NCBI GenBank assembly: GCA_947474995.1
Contig: CANJNJ010000026.1
Location: 1-45,115, forward strand
DNA from: Opitutaceae bacterium
GTDB taxonomy: Bacteria > Verrucomicrobiota > Verrucomicrobiia > Opitutales > Opitutaceae
Direction: 5' to 3'
DNA length: 45,115 bases
Shown here piece after piece: positions 25,288-33,181 of this stretch (position 1 is the stretch's first letter; each line of letters opens with the position of its first letter). The notes under the pieces were generated by a model, which did no database searches, was not told the DNA's origin, and saw only the letters and a list, made by a program, of their open reading frames with translations. Made by a program: the position numbers and the translations under genes.

Positions 25288-26502
25288 TCAAAAGGTGTGG
25301 ATAAAAAGCCCCGACCGCAGCTTCGGTTCAAACCACGTGCTCTTCGGCGGCATGATCTGCCCGGCATCCGCGATATCCATGAGCTGCCCCAGGGTCACCG
25401 GATAGAGTGAAAACGCGACCCCGCCATCGGCATCAACCCGTTTCACCAATTCACCCGTGCCGCGAATGCCGCCGACAAAATCGATCCGCTTGTTCGTCCG
25501 CGGATCGTCGATGCCGAGCAGCGGCGCGAGCAATTTGTCCTGCAGCACGCTGACGTCGAGCTTGCCGACCGGATCGGCCTTGGGATCAACCGGGCACCGC
25601 AAGCCATACCACTTTCCGCCGAGATACATGCTGACGCGGCCGACCGCGCTGGGCGACGGTGACGCGTTCTCCTCGAGGCCAAACGTCGCCTTCACGCGCG
25701 CCAGGAAATCGTCTGCGGAGAGACCGTGGAGGTCGGGCACCATCCGATTGTACGGCAAAATCTTCAGCTCGCTCGCGGGAAACATGACGCAGAGGAACCA
25801 ATTGTATTCCTCATGGCCCGTGTGCTTGGCATTGCGCTCCCGCCGTAACCGGGCGACGCGCGCCGCGCTCGCTGCGCGATGGTGACCGTCGGCGATGTAC
25901 GTCACCGGGACACCGCCAAACGCCTGCACCCACTCCGGTCCGCCGGCAATCCGCCAGACCGTATGCCGAATGCCGTCCGGAGCCGTAAAATCGTGCTGGG
26001 GCTTTTCCTGAGTCTTCGCGTTGACCAACGCCGTTACGGCCGCGGAATCACGATAGGTGAGAAATACCGGTCCCGTGTCAGCGCCGAGGGTATCGATGAG
26101 CTTCGTGCGATCGTCTTCCTTATCCTTCCGCGTCTTCTCGTGCTTCTTGATCAGTCCCGCGTCGTAGTCGTCAACGTGGCAACCCGCGACCAGCCCACGC
26201 TGTCGGTGCGTCCCCATCTCCTGCTGGTAAACATACAGGCAGGGTTCCGGTTCGCGCACAAGCACGCCCGCCCGCTGCAACGCCTGAAAATTGTCCCGCG
26301 CCTTCGCGTAGACGGCGTCGCTGTACGGATCAGTTCCGGCCGGCAAATCGATCTCGGCCCGGTCCACCTGCAGCAGGCTGTGCGGCTTGCCCATGGCAAG
26401 CGCCTTAGCCTCGACGGTGTTGACGACGTCGTAGGGCACGCACGCCACTTCGGGCGCTTGGGCCGGCGTCGGAACCAGTCCTTGAAACGGATGGATGCGC
26501 AT
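25288..26502 (-). CDS. DUF1015 family protein (SerK-like)
   Basis: The 404-residue product begins MRIHPFQGLVPTPAQAPEVACVPYDVV, the DUF1015 opening. It carries YVYQQEM, KKHEKTRKDKEDDRTKLIDTLGADTGPVFLTY, the hallmark TYIADGHHRAASAARVA and FPASELKILPYNRMV. DUF1015 is related to the ParB-fold ADP-dependent serine kinase SerK of archaea; bacterial members are often found with serine-biosynthesis genes, which are absent here. The ADGHHR segment holds the likely catalytic and phosphate-binding residues. Cytoplasmic. Unlike most genes here it has an SD-like GAGGCAGGA just before the ATG. Confidence 0.85.
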   Translation of the reverse strand: MRIHPFQGLVPTPAQAPEVACVPYDVVNTVEAKALAMGKPHSLLQVDRAEIDLPAGTDPYSDAVYAKARDNFQALQRAGVLVREPEPCLYVYQQEMGTHRQRGLVAGCHVDDYDAGLIKKHEKTRKDKEDDRTKLIDTLGADTGPVFLTYRDSAAVTALVNAKTQEKPQHDFTAPDGIRHTVWRIAGGPEWVQAFGGVPVTYIADGHHRAASAARVARLRRERNAKHTGHEEYNWFLCVMFPASELKILPYNRMVPDLHGLSADDFLARVKATFGLEENASPSPSAVGRVSMYLGGKWYGLRCPVDPKADPVGKLDVSVLQDKLLAPLLGIDDPRTNKRIDFVGGIRGTGELVKRVDADGGVAFSLYPVTLGQLMDIADAGQIMPPKSTWFEPKLRSGLFIHTF

Positions 26503-26523
26503 GGTTCCTGCCTCGCAAAACCT

Positions 26524-26555
26524 AAGGAATTTTCCGCCCAGGCGGAAAATTCCTT
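26524..26555 (-). terminator. Terminator after rpmE
   Basis: AAGGAATTTTCCGCC (26524-26538) and GGCGGAAAATTCCTT (26541-26555) form a perfect 15-bp stem with a 2-nt loop. On the minus strand the stem begins at the rpmE stop codon and is followed by GGTTTTG. It separates the ribosomal genes from DUF1015. Confidence 0.8.
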
Positions 26556-26811
26556 ACGACTTGGGGCCGCCCTGGCGCTTGAACTTCGTGGTGAACTTCT
26601 CGACCCGGCCCGCCGTGTCGACGAGACGCTTTTCCCCGGTGTAGGCCGGGTGCGAGTCCATCGTCACGTCACGCGCGATGACGAAATATTCCTGACCGTC
26701 AATTTGTTCCTTCCGCGCTGACTTCATCGTGGAACGGGTGAGAAAACGACGTCCGGTTCCAATATCAAGGAAGCAGACATTGTTCATGGTGGGATGGCCT
26801 TCAGCTTTCAT
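26554..26811 (-). CDS. rpmE2: 50S ribosomal protein L31, type B
   Basis: The 85-residue product MKAEGHPTMNNVCFLDIGTGRRFLTRSTM... fits type B L31 (HPxYxxVxFxDxxTGxxFLTRST), with SHPAYTGEKRLVDTAGRVEKFTTKF at the C-terminus. The CxxC zinc motif of type A L31 is missing, which identifies the zinc-independent form. It follows rpmJ by 16 bp; both are non-zinc paralog types, often induced under zinc shortage. Confidence 0.92.
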   Translation of the reverse strand: MKAEGHPTMNNVCFLDIGTGRRFLTRSTMKSARKEQIDGQEYFVIARDVTMDSHPAYTGEKRLVDTAGRVEKFTTKFKRQGGPKS

Positions 26812-26827
26812 CGCGATAAAGTGTTAC

Positions 26828-26953
26828 TCAGCCTTGCCGGGCTTTGTAGCGCGGCTCGACTTTGTTGATGACGTAAATCTTACCCTTGCGGCGAACAACT
26901 TGGCACGCCGGGTGGCGCTTCTTCGCCGACTTGATGGAGGAAACGACTTTCAT
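26828..26953 (-). CDS. rpmJ: 50S ribosomal protein L36, variant form
   Basis: The 41-residue product [41 protein letters not shown] is the L36 fold. Only one Cys (17) is visible where zinc-type L36 has C-x2-C...C-x4-H, so this is the zinc-free variant (ykgO-like). The start at 26953 is chosen over an upstream in-frame ATG at 27013 because L36 always begins with MKV. It is the first gene of an rpmJ-rpmE2 pair. Confidence 0.92.
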   Translation of the reverse strand: MKVVSSIKSAKKRHPACQVVRRKGKIYVINKVEPRYKARQG

Positions 26954-27020
26954 AAAAGAGGTCAAAGCATAGGTCGGTTTCACCTCTGTCAACTGAAATG
27001 CCACGGGAGCCACAGATCAG

Positions 27021-27109
27021 TTTCACGCGGAGACGCGGAGACGCGGAGAAATTCACCAAAAAAATGTCTGATTGAGCCCCCTCCGCGCTCTCCGCGACTC
27101 CGCGTGAGA
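27021..27109. repeat. Palindromic element of ACGCGGAG units
   Basis: TTTCACGCGGAGACGCGGAG with a further ACGCGGAGA (27021-27048) pairs with CTCCGCGCTCTCCGCGACTC...GTGAGA (27081-27109). The left arm is three tandem ACGCGGAG units. It lies upstream of rpmJ; the 276-bp gap 26954-27229 holds no gene. Confidence 0.7.
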
Positions 27110-27229
27110 CCGGATTGAAAGCGCTCACTGGAAACGACGAAACTACCGGACCAAAAGGCAAATTAACCAATCCAAAGCCACCCTTGCAGCGGTACGTTCG
27201 TCTGAGAATTGCCCCCCCGAACCGGGCGA

Positions 27230-27784
27230 CTAATTCGCCTCCGGGTGCTCCGGTTCCCCGGCCATGACCCGCCAGTGGGCGCTTTCCCGGCCCAAAACCG
27301 TCCGCCACAGCGAATCGTCCTGCGAATGAGCGAGGAGGTCTTCCGGCACCTCGGCCACGATCCAGGTCTTGAGTTTCATCTCATTCTCCAACTGCCCGGG
27401 CGACCAGCCAGAGTACCCGAGGAACCCGCGGACATGCGTCCCCTCCTCTGCCAGCAACTGCAGCGCCTTGTCGGGCTCGATGCCAAAATGCAGCCGGAAT
27501 CCATCGAGCCGCGATTGCCACGCCGCGAGGACCAACTGTTCCGTCTGGACCGGTCCGCCCGTGAACAGCGGCACGCCGGCCAGCGGGCCGAGCGCAAAGT
27601 CCCCGTTCAATTCGCCCAGCCGTTTGCCGAGGGGCCGGTTCAACACCACGCCCATCGCGCCACCCGCATCGTGCGCCGACATCAGGACCACGCTGCGGCG
27701 AAAATTCGGATCCCGCATGGCGGGATGCGCCAGCAACAATGAGCCGGCGAGGGTTTCCTTGGTAGTCTTGCGTCGTTCGCGCAT
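27230..27784 (-). CDS. YqgE/AlgH family protein
   Basis: The 184-residue product has the family signature: GSLLLAHPAMRDPNFRRSVVLMSAHDAGGAMGVVLNRPLG, LFTGGPVQTEQL, RGFLGYSGWSPGQLENEMKLKTWIV and SLWRTVLG. The YqgE/AlgH fold is widespread and its biochemical role is not settled. I start at the ATG 27784; a TTG at 27817 overlaps the previous stop and is less likely. It follows the dCMP deaminase gene by 29 bp and is probably in its transcript. Confidence 0.88.
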   Translation of the reverse strand: MRERRKTTKETLAGSLLLAHPAMRDPNFRRSVVLMSAHDAGGAMGVVLNRPLGKRLGELNGDFALGPLAGVPLFTGGPVQTEQLVLAAWQSRLDGFRLHFGIEPDKALQLLAEEGTHVRGFLGYSGWSPGQLENEMKLKTWIVAEVPEDLLAHSQDDSLWRTVLGRESAHWRVMAGEPEHPEAN

Positions 27785-27813
27785 GGCGTGTGGTTCCCGA
27801 CCGCGGCGTCGGC

Positions 27814-28329
27814 TCAAAGTTTCAAAACCTTTACCCCCACGTCGGCGAGCAAAGGCGCGACGAGCGGATCATTGAGATAGTCGGCCCGGTAACGGATTTC
27901 CGCGATGCCGGAAGCGGCCAGAATCTTCGCACAGTTGATGCAGGGATAATGGGTGACGTAGGCGACACAGCCCTCGACCGAACTACCCCGCCGCGCCGCG
28001 TCGGCGATGGCATTTTGTTCGGCGTGCACCGTCGCCTGCTCGTGGCCTTCGCGGAGGCGCGAGACGTGGGGCGTGCCGGGGAGAAAACCGTTGTAACCGG
28101 CGGCGACAATCCGGTTTTTCCGCTCGCCGCCCGTCACAATCACACAGCCGACATGCAGGCGCTCGCAGTTCGAGCGCGACGAAATCAACACGGCCGTGGC
28201 CATGAAATATTCGTCCCACGAGGGGCGATGGGGAAAATTACTCGCCGCGTCCGCGATCAGATCGACCGGCCGTTCGGGCACGGCCGGAACGGTCGGAGTG
28301 TCAGGCGCGGGAATCGCAGATAGGCTCAT
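27814..28329 (-). CDS. Deoxycytidylate (dCMP) deaminase family protein
   Basis: The 171-residue product has RPSWDEYFMATAVLISSRSNC, HVGCVIV, GYNGFLPGTPH, the zinc/catalytic motif T-V-HAEQNAIADAAR, and THYPCINCAKILAASGI with the C-x2-C zinc ligands. These are the marks of dCMP deaminases, which convert dCMP to dUMP for thymidylate synthesis in the cytoplasm. The start at 28329 is chosen by family length; the frame runs further upstream to 28425, over the start of the divergent methyltransferase. ComEB-type competence deaminases look alike, but no competence genes are nearby. Confidence 0.87.
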   Translation of the reverse strand: MSLSAIPAPDTPTVPAVPERPVDLIADAASNFPHRPSWDEYFMATAVLISSRSNCERLHVGCVIVTGGERKNRIVAAGYNGFLPGTPHVSRLREGHEQATVHAEQNAIADAARRGSSVEGCVAYVTHYPCINCAKILAASGIAEIRYRADYLNDPLVAPLLADVGVKVLKL

Positions 28330-28414
28330 GGAATTCGCCCGACACTCTGGACAGGTTCCCGGACGTGGGCAACCTTCGTCTGGCCGAACGGTCAATTTCG
28401 GACTGCCCCTGCCC

Positions 28415-29059
28415 ATGCACCGCACGCTTCAACCCGAATTGCTCGACTCGTTACCGTCCGATCACCCCGATGCGCTGCACAATCGCCGGGACCTGCGGCT
28501 CACGAACCAGATTGTCGGAAACCACCGGTGGATGGAGCGGGTCCTGCCACCGCTGCTGTGCGCCAGCGACCGCGTCTTGGAAATCGGTGCGGGCACCGGC
28601 GAACTCGGCCGCCGCCTCCACCGCGCGGGCGTCGCGCTCGACGGACTGGATCTGTGGAGCCGCCCCACGGTCTGGCCCGGCGACCGTCTTTGGCATCAGG
28701 CCGATGTGCGCACGTTCGCCGGCTACGCGCCCTACGCCGCGGTCTGCGGCAATCTCATCTTCCACCAATTCTCCGGCGCTGACCTGGCGAGCTTCGGTGA
28801 ACGCTTTCGTCGTCAGGTTCGCGTGGTGGTCGCCTGCGAGCCCGCCCGCCGCCGCGTCTCCCAAATCCTTTACCGCACACTCGCGCCCCTCTTCGGCGCC
28901 AATCACGTGAGCCTCCACGATGCTCACGTCAGCATCGCCGCGGGTTTTCGTGACGACGAACTTCCGCGGGCGCTCGGTCTCGACGCCGCGACGTGGGAGG
29001 TCCGCTGCACGACTACCGCGCTCGGGTTGTATCAGATGATTGCGATTCGGCGCGCCTGA
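28415..29059 (+). CDS. Class I SAM-dependent methyltransferase of a type III PKS cluster
   Basis: The 214-residue product has motif I VLEIGAGTGELGRRL preceded by NHRWMERVLPPLL, then LDGLDLW, YAAVCGNLIFHQFSG and VVVACEPARRRVSQILY. The fold is UbiE-like. The stop at 29057-29059 lies 2 bp before the FAD oxidoreductase start, and the type III PKS follows, so it is probably a tailoring enzyme that methylates the polyketide ring or chain. The start at 28415 (MHRTLQPELLDSLPSDHPD) is preferred; the open frame further upstream overlaps the dCMP deaminase gene antisense. Confidence 0.85.
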   Translation: MHRTLQPELLDSLPSDHPDALHNRRDLRLTNQIVGNHRWMERVLPPLLCASDRVLEIGAGTGELGRRLHRAGVALDGLDLWSRPTVWPGDRLWHQADVRTFAGYAPYAAVCGNLIFHQFSGADLASFGERFRRQVRVVVACEPARRRVSQILYRTLAPLFGANHVSLHDAHVSIAAGFRDDELPRALGLDAATWEVRCTTTALGLYQMIAIRRA

Positions 29060-29061
29060 CG

Positions 29062-30081
29062 ATGCCACCCCAGTCGGTCGAAATCATTGGGGGCGGGCTG
29101 GCGGGTCTGTCGTTGGGTCTCGCCCTACGGCGCGAGGGGATTCCGGTCACGATTTTCGAAGCGGGCGAATATCCCCGTCACCGCGTGTGCGGGGAATTTA
29201 TCACCGGTTTGGCCCCGTCGACCATCGCGCGTTTAGAACTCGCCCCGTTCCTCGTCGACGCGCTGCGACATCACGACGTCGCCTGGTTCATCAACGAAAC
29301 GCCCTCCCGGATTCAACGGTTGCCGGCGCCCGCGCTCGGCCTGAGTCGGCATCTCCTCGACGCCCGGCTCGCGGCGGCCTTCGTGGCGGCGGGTGGCGAA
29401 TTGCACACGCATACCCGCGTCACCGATCTCGGTGCAAATCCAGGTCGCGTCTTTGCTTCGGGCCGACGCCGCGGCGGGTCGGCGTGGCTGGGTCTCAAGG
29501 TCCACGTCCGTGGCCTCGGGCTCGAGCGCGACCTCGAGCTTCACCTCGGGGCAAACGGCTATGTCGGTTTGGCCCGGATCGAGAACGACGCCGTCAACGT
29601 CTGCGGCCTTTTTCGGCGCTGCACCGCAACCGGCCGCGGGCCCGAGCTACTGCTCGCCTATTTGCGACAAGCGGGGCTGGACGCGTTGGCCACGCGCCTC
29701 GAAGCCGCCGCGATTGAGGCCGACTCTTTTTGCGCTGTCGCCGCCCTCAGCTTTGATCGCGGGGTTCCCGCTGCCGATCGCGTTTGCCTCGGCGACGCGG
29801 CTGCAATGATTCCCCCCTTCACCGGGAACGGCATGGCGATGGCCTTTCAAAGTGCCGAACTTGCGCTCGAACCGTTGATCGACTTCGCGCAGGGGAAGGC
29901 CACCTGGCCCGCCGCGTGTCACGCGATTCAGGCCGCGCTCCACCGCCGTTTTCGCCTGCGGCTCGCGACCGCACAAGCGCTGCATCCTTTCCTGCTCCAA
30001 CCGCGCCGGCAGCGCTGGCTCGCCGCGCTCAGCCGCGCCCGGCTGCTGCCCCTCACCCCGCTTTACGCGACCCTCCACTGA
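29062..30081 (+). CDS. FAD-dependent oxidoreductase of a type III PKS cluster
   Basis: The 339-residue product has an N-terminal dinucleotide-binding site VEIIGGGLAGLSLGLALRRE, an acidic EAGEYPRHRVCGEFI segment and a later RVCLGDAAAMIPPFTGNGMAMAFQSAELA, the GD motif of the geranylgeranyl-reductase/PHBH-like flavoproteins. Such enzymes hydroxylate or reduce aromatic or lipid products. Gene order (methyltransferase, FAD enzyme, type III PKS) with a 2-bp gap before and 47 bp after marks one operon. It probably modifies the PKS product. Confidence 0.87.
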   Translation: MPPQSVEIIGGGLAGLSLGLALRREGIPVTIFEAGEYPRHRVCGEFITGLAPSTIARLELAPFLVDALRHHDVAWFINETPSRIQRLPAPALGLSRHLLDARLAAAFVAAGGELHTHTRVTDLGANPGRVFASGRRRGGSAWLGLKVHVRGLGLERDLELHLGANGYVGLARIENDAVNVCGLFRRCTATGRGPELLLAYLRQAGLDALATRLEAAAIEADSFCAVAALSFDRGVPAADRVCLGDAAAMIPPFTGNGMAMAFQSAELALEPLIDFAQGKATWPAACHAIQAALHRRFRLRLATAQALHPFLLQPRRQRWLAALSRARLLPLTPLYATLH

Positions 30082-30128
30082 AATTCGTGCTCCAACCTGG
30101 TTAAACAACCATTGGCCAGGCCCCCAAT

Positions 30129-31160
30129 ATGTATCTCCACGCCCTTTCAACCGCCGTCCCGACCGCCGCTTTCACGCAGGGCGATTGCTGGGAAATCGCG
30201 CAACGCTCCAACGTTCGCCAACGGCTCAAGCGCCGTTCGATGTTGATTCTGCAGACCATCCTGCGCGGTGATCACGGCATCGCGCGACGCCATTTCGCGG
30301 TGCCGGAGATCGACGCGGTCTTCGATCTAACGGCTGATCAATTGAACGCGGCCTTTCGCACCGAGGCGCCCCGCTTGGCTGGTCGCGCCCTCGCGGGTGC
30401 CTTGGCTCAGGCCGGCGTCAAAGCCACCGAGTTGGACGCGTTGCTCATCTGCACCTGCACGGGATATCTCTGTCCGGGCATCACCAGCTACGTGGCGGAG
30501 CAGCTCGGACTGCGGCCGAATGCCTTCCTGCAGGATCTCGTCGGCCTCGGCTGCGGTGCGGCGATCCCCACGCTGCGCGCCGCCAGCCACATCCTCGCCG
30601 CCCAACCCAACGCGATTGCCGCCTGTGTCGCCGTCGAAGTGTGCTCGGCCGCCTTCTATCTCGACGACGATCCCGGGGTCCTCATCAGCGCCTGCCTGTT
30701 CAGCGATGGTGCGGCCGCGACGGTTTGGCGCGGCACGCCCGGGCCCGATGGGCTGAAGGCATTTGAATTTAACACGACCCACCTGCCCGCCGAGCGCGAC
30801 AAACTCCGGTTTGAGCAGCGCGACGGCAAACTTCGCAATCTACTGCACCGCACCGTGCCCGAGCTCGCGGCGGGCGCGGTCGCGCAGCTTTGGCGGGAAC
30901 GTTCGGCCCGCCCGGTGTCGCGGGTCGTCGCCCATTCCGGCGGCCGCGACGTGCTCGAGGCCCTGGCGCCGGTGCTCGAACCGCACTCGCTCGCGGCCAG
31001 CACGAATATACTTCGCGACTACGGTAACATGAGCAGCCCCTCGGTGCTGTTTGCGCTCGCCGAAACAATGAAGGACGGACCGCCCAATGGTACGGGCGAT
31101 TTCTGGTTGGTGAGTTTTGGCGCGGGCTTCAGTGCGCACAGCTGCCGGATTGGAAAGTAA
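30129..31160 (+). CDS. Type III polyketide synthase (chalcone/stilbene-synthase family)
   Basis: The 343-residue product has the whole catalytic triad: Cys142 in DLVGLGCGAAIP, His269 in VVAHSGGRDVLEAL and Asn300 in RDYGNMSSPSVLFAL. ICTCTGYLCPGITSYV and LGLRP also match the family, as does the C-terminal FWLVSFGAGFSAHSC. Such homodimers condense malonyl-CoA units onto an acyl-CoA starter and cyclise the chain, giving alkylpyrones, alkylresorcinols or phloroglucinols. Starter and length cannot be read from the sequence. It is the last gene of a three-gene cluster; a strong palindrome (31173-31228) follows. Confidence 0.92.
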   Translation: MYLHALSTAVPTAAFTQGDCWEIAQRSNVRQRLKRRSMLILQTILRGDHGIARRHFAVPEIDAVFDLTADQLNAAFRTEAPRLAGRALAGALAQAGVKATELDALLICTCTGYLCPGITSYVAEQLGLRPNAFLQDLVGLGCGAAIPTLRAASHILAAQPNAIAACVAVEVCSAAFYLDDDPGVLISACLFSDGAAATVWRGTPGPDGLKAFEFNTTHLPAERDKLRFEQRDGKLRNLLHRTVPELAAGAVAQLWRERSARPVSRVVAHSGGRDVLEALAPVLEPHSLAASTNILRDYGNMSSPSVLFALAETMKDGPPNGTGDFWLVSFGAGFSAHSCRIGK

Positions 31161-31172
31161 ACACGTCAGCGA

Positions 31173-31228
31173 GCCGACGCCAGCCGGAGACTGGCGCGAC
31201 GTCGCGCCGGTCTCCGACCGGCGTCGGC
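31173..31228. repeat. Long palindrome, GCCGACGCCAG/CCGGTCTCCG family
   Basis: Two 28-nt arms (31173-31200 and 31201-31228) are complementary at about 25 positions with no loop, the mismatches being mostly G-U compatible. It starts 13 bp after the PKS stop and may end the transcript. Related halves are at 33108-33130 and 42608-42655. Confidence 0.75.
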
Positions 31229-31276
31229 CGGAATCGATCTCGTCCTCCGGCTTGGAATCGTGCTCGATGACAAGGC

Positions 31277-32032
31277 ATGGCCGCCCAACTCGAAGAACTC
31301 GTCGCCTACTGTGACCAGCGCACGCGTCGTACCGCCTTCAAGGATGCGCCCGGCGCATTTAACGGTCTGCAGATGGCCAACAGCGGCCGCGTTACGCGCA
31401 TCGGCGCCGCAGTCGATGCCGGCGTGGTCCCTTTCCTCAAGGCGGTCGACGCCGGCGTGGATTTCCTGATCGTGCATCACGGCATGTATTGGGACATGCC
31501 GCGGCCGATCGTGGGCGGGCCCTATGCCCGGATCGCCACGCTCATCCGGGGCAATTGCGCCCTCTACTCGAGCCACCTGCCACTGGACGGTCATCCGGAA
31601 ATCGGCAACAACGCGCTCCTCGCCCGGGAAGTCGGCCTGCGCCCCTCTCGGCCGTTTCTGGTTCGGGACGGCGAGGCCATCGGCTGCATCGCGAAGCACA
31701 AGGGAACGCGCAATGCGCTGCGCGCGAAACTCGAAAAGCGCTACTGCCGTGTCATCGCCATCGAGTTCGGCTCACCCAACCCAGGTGCGGTGGCCTTCTG
31801 CAGTGGCGCGGGCAACAGCGCCGTGCCTGAACTCGGGCCCGCGGGCGTCGACACGCTGGTCACGGGAGAATTACGCGAAGAGTGGTTCAACCGGGCCCAG
31901 GAGGAGAAATTGAATCTCTACCTCTGCGGCCATTACGCGACGGAAGTCCACGGGGTCAAAGCCCTCGCCGCCGAGCTCGCCCGCAAGTTCAAACTCCCTT
32001 GGACGTTTATCGGGACCGACAACCCACTTTGA
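31277..32032 (+). CDS. Nif3-like dinuclear metal centre protein
   Basis: The 251-residue product follows the Nif3/YbgI/DUF34 pattern: NGLQMANSGRVTRIGAAVDAG, FLIVHHGMYW (two His metal ligands), NCALYSSHLPLDGHPEIGNNALLA, VTGELREEW and LNLYLCGHYATEVHGVKALA (last His/Glu ligands). These proteins form toroidal hexamers with a two-metal site; proposed roles include hydrolase or metal-insertion functions, and none is proven. It appears alone, with aroQ 74 bp downstream. Confidence 0.88.
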   Translation: MAAQLEELVAYCDQRTRRTAFKDAPGAFNGLQMANSGRVTRIGAAVDAGVVPFLKAVDAGVDFLIVHHGMYWDMPRPIVGGPYARIATLIRGNCALYSSHLPLDGHPEIGNNALLAREVGLRPSRPFLVRDGEAIGCIAKHKGTRNALRAKLEKRYCRVIAIEFGSPNPGAVAFCSGAGNSAVPELGPAGVDTLVTGELREEWFNRAQEEKLNLYLCGHYATEVHGVKALAAELARKFKLPWTFIGTDNPL

Positions 32033-32106
32033 GTTCTCCCGCCACGCGGTGCCGCCCTCAGTGAATTGCCTTTTCTGACTCCCCCACTTCTGAATCATCC
32101 CTCTCC

Positions 32107-32535
32107 ATGAAAAAGATCGCCGTCCTCAATGGTCCCAACCTCGACCGCCTTGGCAAGCGCGAGCCGGAGATTTACGGGAAAGCCACCCTCGCCGACCTCG
32201 AAAAGGCGCTGCGGGCGGAGTTTGGCGCGGCAGCCGAACTCGAGTTTTTTCAGTCGAACCACGAAGGGGCGCTGATCGACAAGATCGCCGCGCTGACTGA
32301 CGCGAAGTTCTCGGGCATCGTGATCAACGGTGGCGCGTTCACCCACACAAGCGTGGCCCTGCGCGACGCGCTGCTCGGCGCCCACCTGCCGACCATCGAA
32401 GTGCACATCTCGAATATCTACAAACGCGAGGAGTTCCGGCACAAGTCGCTAACCGCGCCCGCGTGCATTGCCGTCATCACCGGCCTGGGCCTCGAAGGTT
32501 ACCATGCGGCCATCCGTTTCCTGCTGAAGAGCTGA
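32107..32535 (+). CDS. aroQ: 3-dehydroquinate dehydratase, type II
   Basis: The 142-residue product has [23 protein letters not shown] with the catalytic Tyr, [31 protein letters not shown], and [18 protein letters not shown] with the catalytic His. This is the small dodecameric type II enzyme of the shikimate pathway, which turns 3-dehydroquinate into 3-dehydroshikimate. [10 protein letters not shown] replaces the usual INPGAYTHTS, a mild change. The NusG-like gene follows after 4 bp. Confidence 0.93.
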   Translation: MKKIAVLNGPNLDRLGKREPEIYGKATLADLEKALRAEFGAAAELEFFQSNHEGALIDKIAALTDAKFSGIVINGGAFTHTSVALRDALLGAHLPTIEVHISNIYKREEFRHKSLTAPACIAVITGLGLEGYHAAIRFLLKS

Positions 32536-32539
32536 TCCG

Positions 32540-33031
32540 ATGGGCGACAATTACTGGCTGGTCTGCCACACCAAGCCGCGGTGTGAGAAAAAATTTGCCG
32601 CGCTCCTCACGGCGGAAAAATTTGAGCACTATCTCCCGCTCGTCCAGAGCGTGCGCCGCTACGCCCAACAGACGAAGAAATTCACCAAGCCGCTTTTTCC
32701 CGGCTATGTGTTCGCCCAAGTCCCCACCGAGAGCAAGGCGCGCATCTATCAGCAGGAACTGATCGCGCGGGCCATCATCGTCGAGGACGAGGAAAAATTC
32801 CTGCGACAGCTGGCCGACGTGAAAGCCATCGTCGCCTCGGGCTTCGAACTCAGCGTGCTGCCGCTCCTCACCAAGGGCCGCCGGGTCAAGATCGTCGGCG
32901 GGCCGTTACACGGGCTGGAGGGTTTCGTCGACAACCCCGCGAATCCCCAAGGCATCGTGCTCTCGGTCGACGTGCTCCAACAGGGTCTCCTCGTCAAAGT
33001 ACCGATCGACTATCTGCAGGTGCTGCCCTGA
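32540..33031 (+). CDS. NusG-family antiterminator (RfaH/UpxY/LoaP-like paralog)
   Basis: The 163-residue product begins with a NusG N-terminal domain, YWLVCHTKPRCEKKFAALLTAEKFEHYLPLV, followed by KPLFPGYVFAQ. It ends in a KOW domain, LLTKGRRVKIVGGPLHGLEGFVDNP. It is shorter than housekeeping NusG and stands beside aroQ, not the secE-rplK region, so it is probably a specialised paralog acting on particular operons. No surface-polysaccharide operon, the common target, is within the window. The 4-bp spacing suggests co-transcription with aroQ. Confidence 0.87.
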   Translation: MGDNYWLVCHTKPRCEKKFAALLTAEKFEHYLPLVQSVRRYAQQTKKFTKPLFPGYVFAQVPTESKARIYQQELIARAIIVEDEEKFLRQLADVKAIVASGFELSVLPLLTKGRRVKIVGGPLHGLEGFVDNPANPQGIVLSVDVLQQGLLVKVPIDYLQVLP

Positions 33032-33181
33032 CGGCGTGACGCGCCGCGTGAAGGGCTTAAGGGTCAAGTTTAAGGATGCCGCACTAAAGCCGTCGGAGTC
33101 TTCAGAATAGCGCCGGGCTCTGACCGGCGTTCAACTTCAAGAAGAAATCCGAACCATCGAAACGCGGGTGGGAGCCCCGTG

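Noticed and set aside
16781-27109. CRISPR array
   Set aside because: Repeats are single palindromes scattered between genes, not regularly spaced direct repeats.
27785-27817. TTG start for the YqgE gene overlapping the dCMP deaminase stop
   Set aside because: Adds 11 Arg-rich residues absent from the family; the ATG at 27784 gives the expected length.
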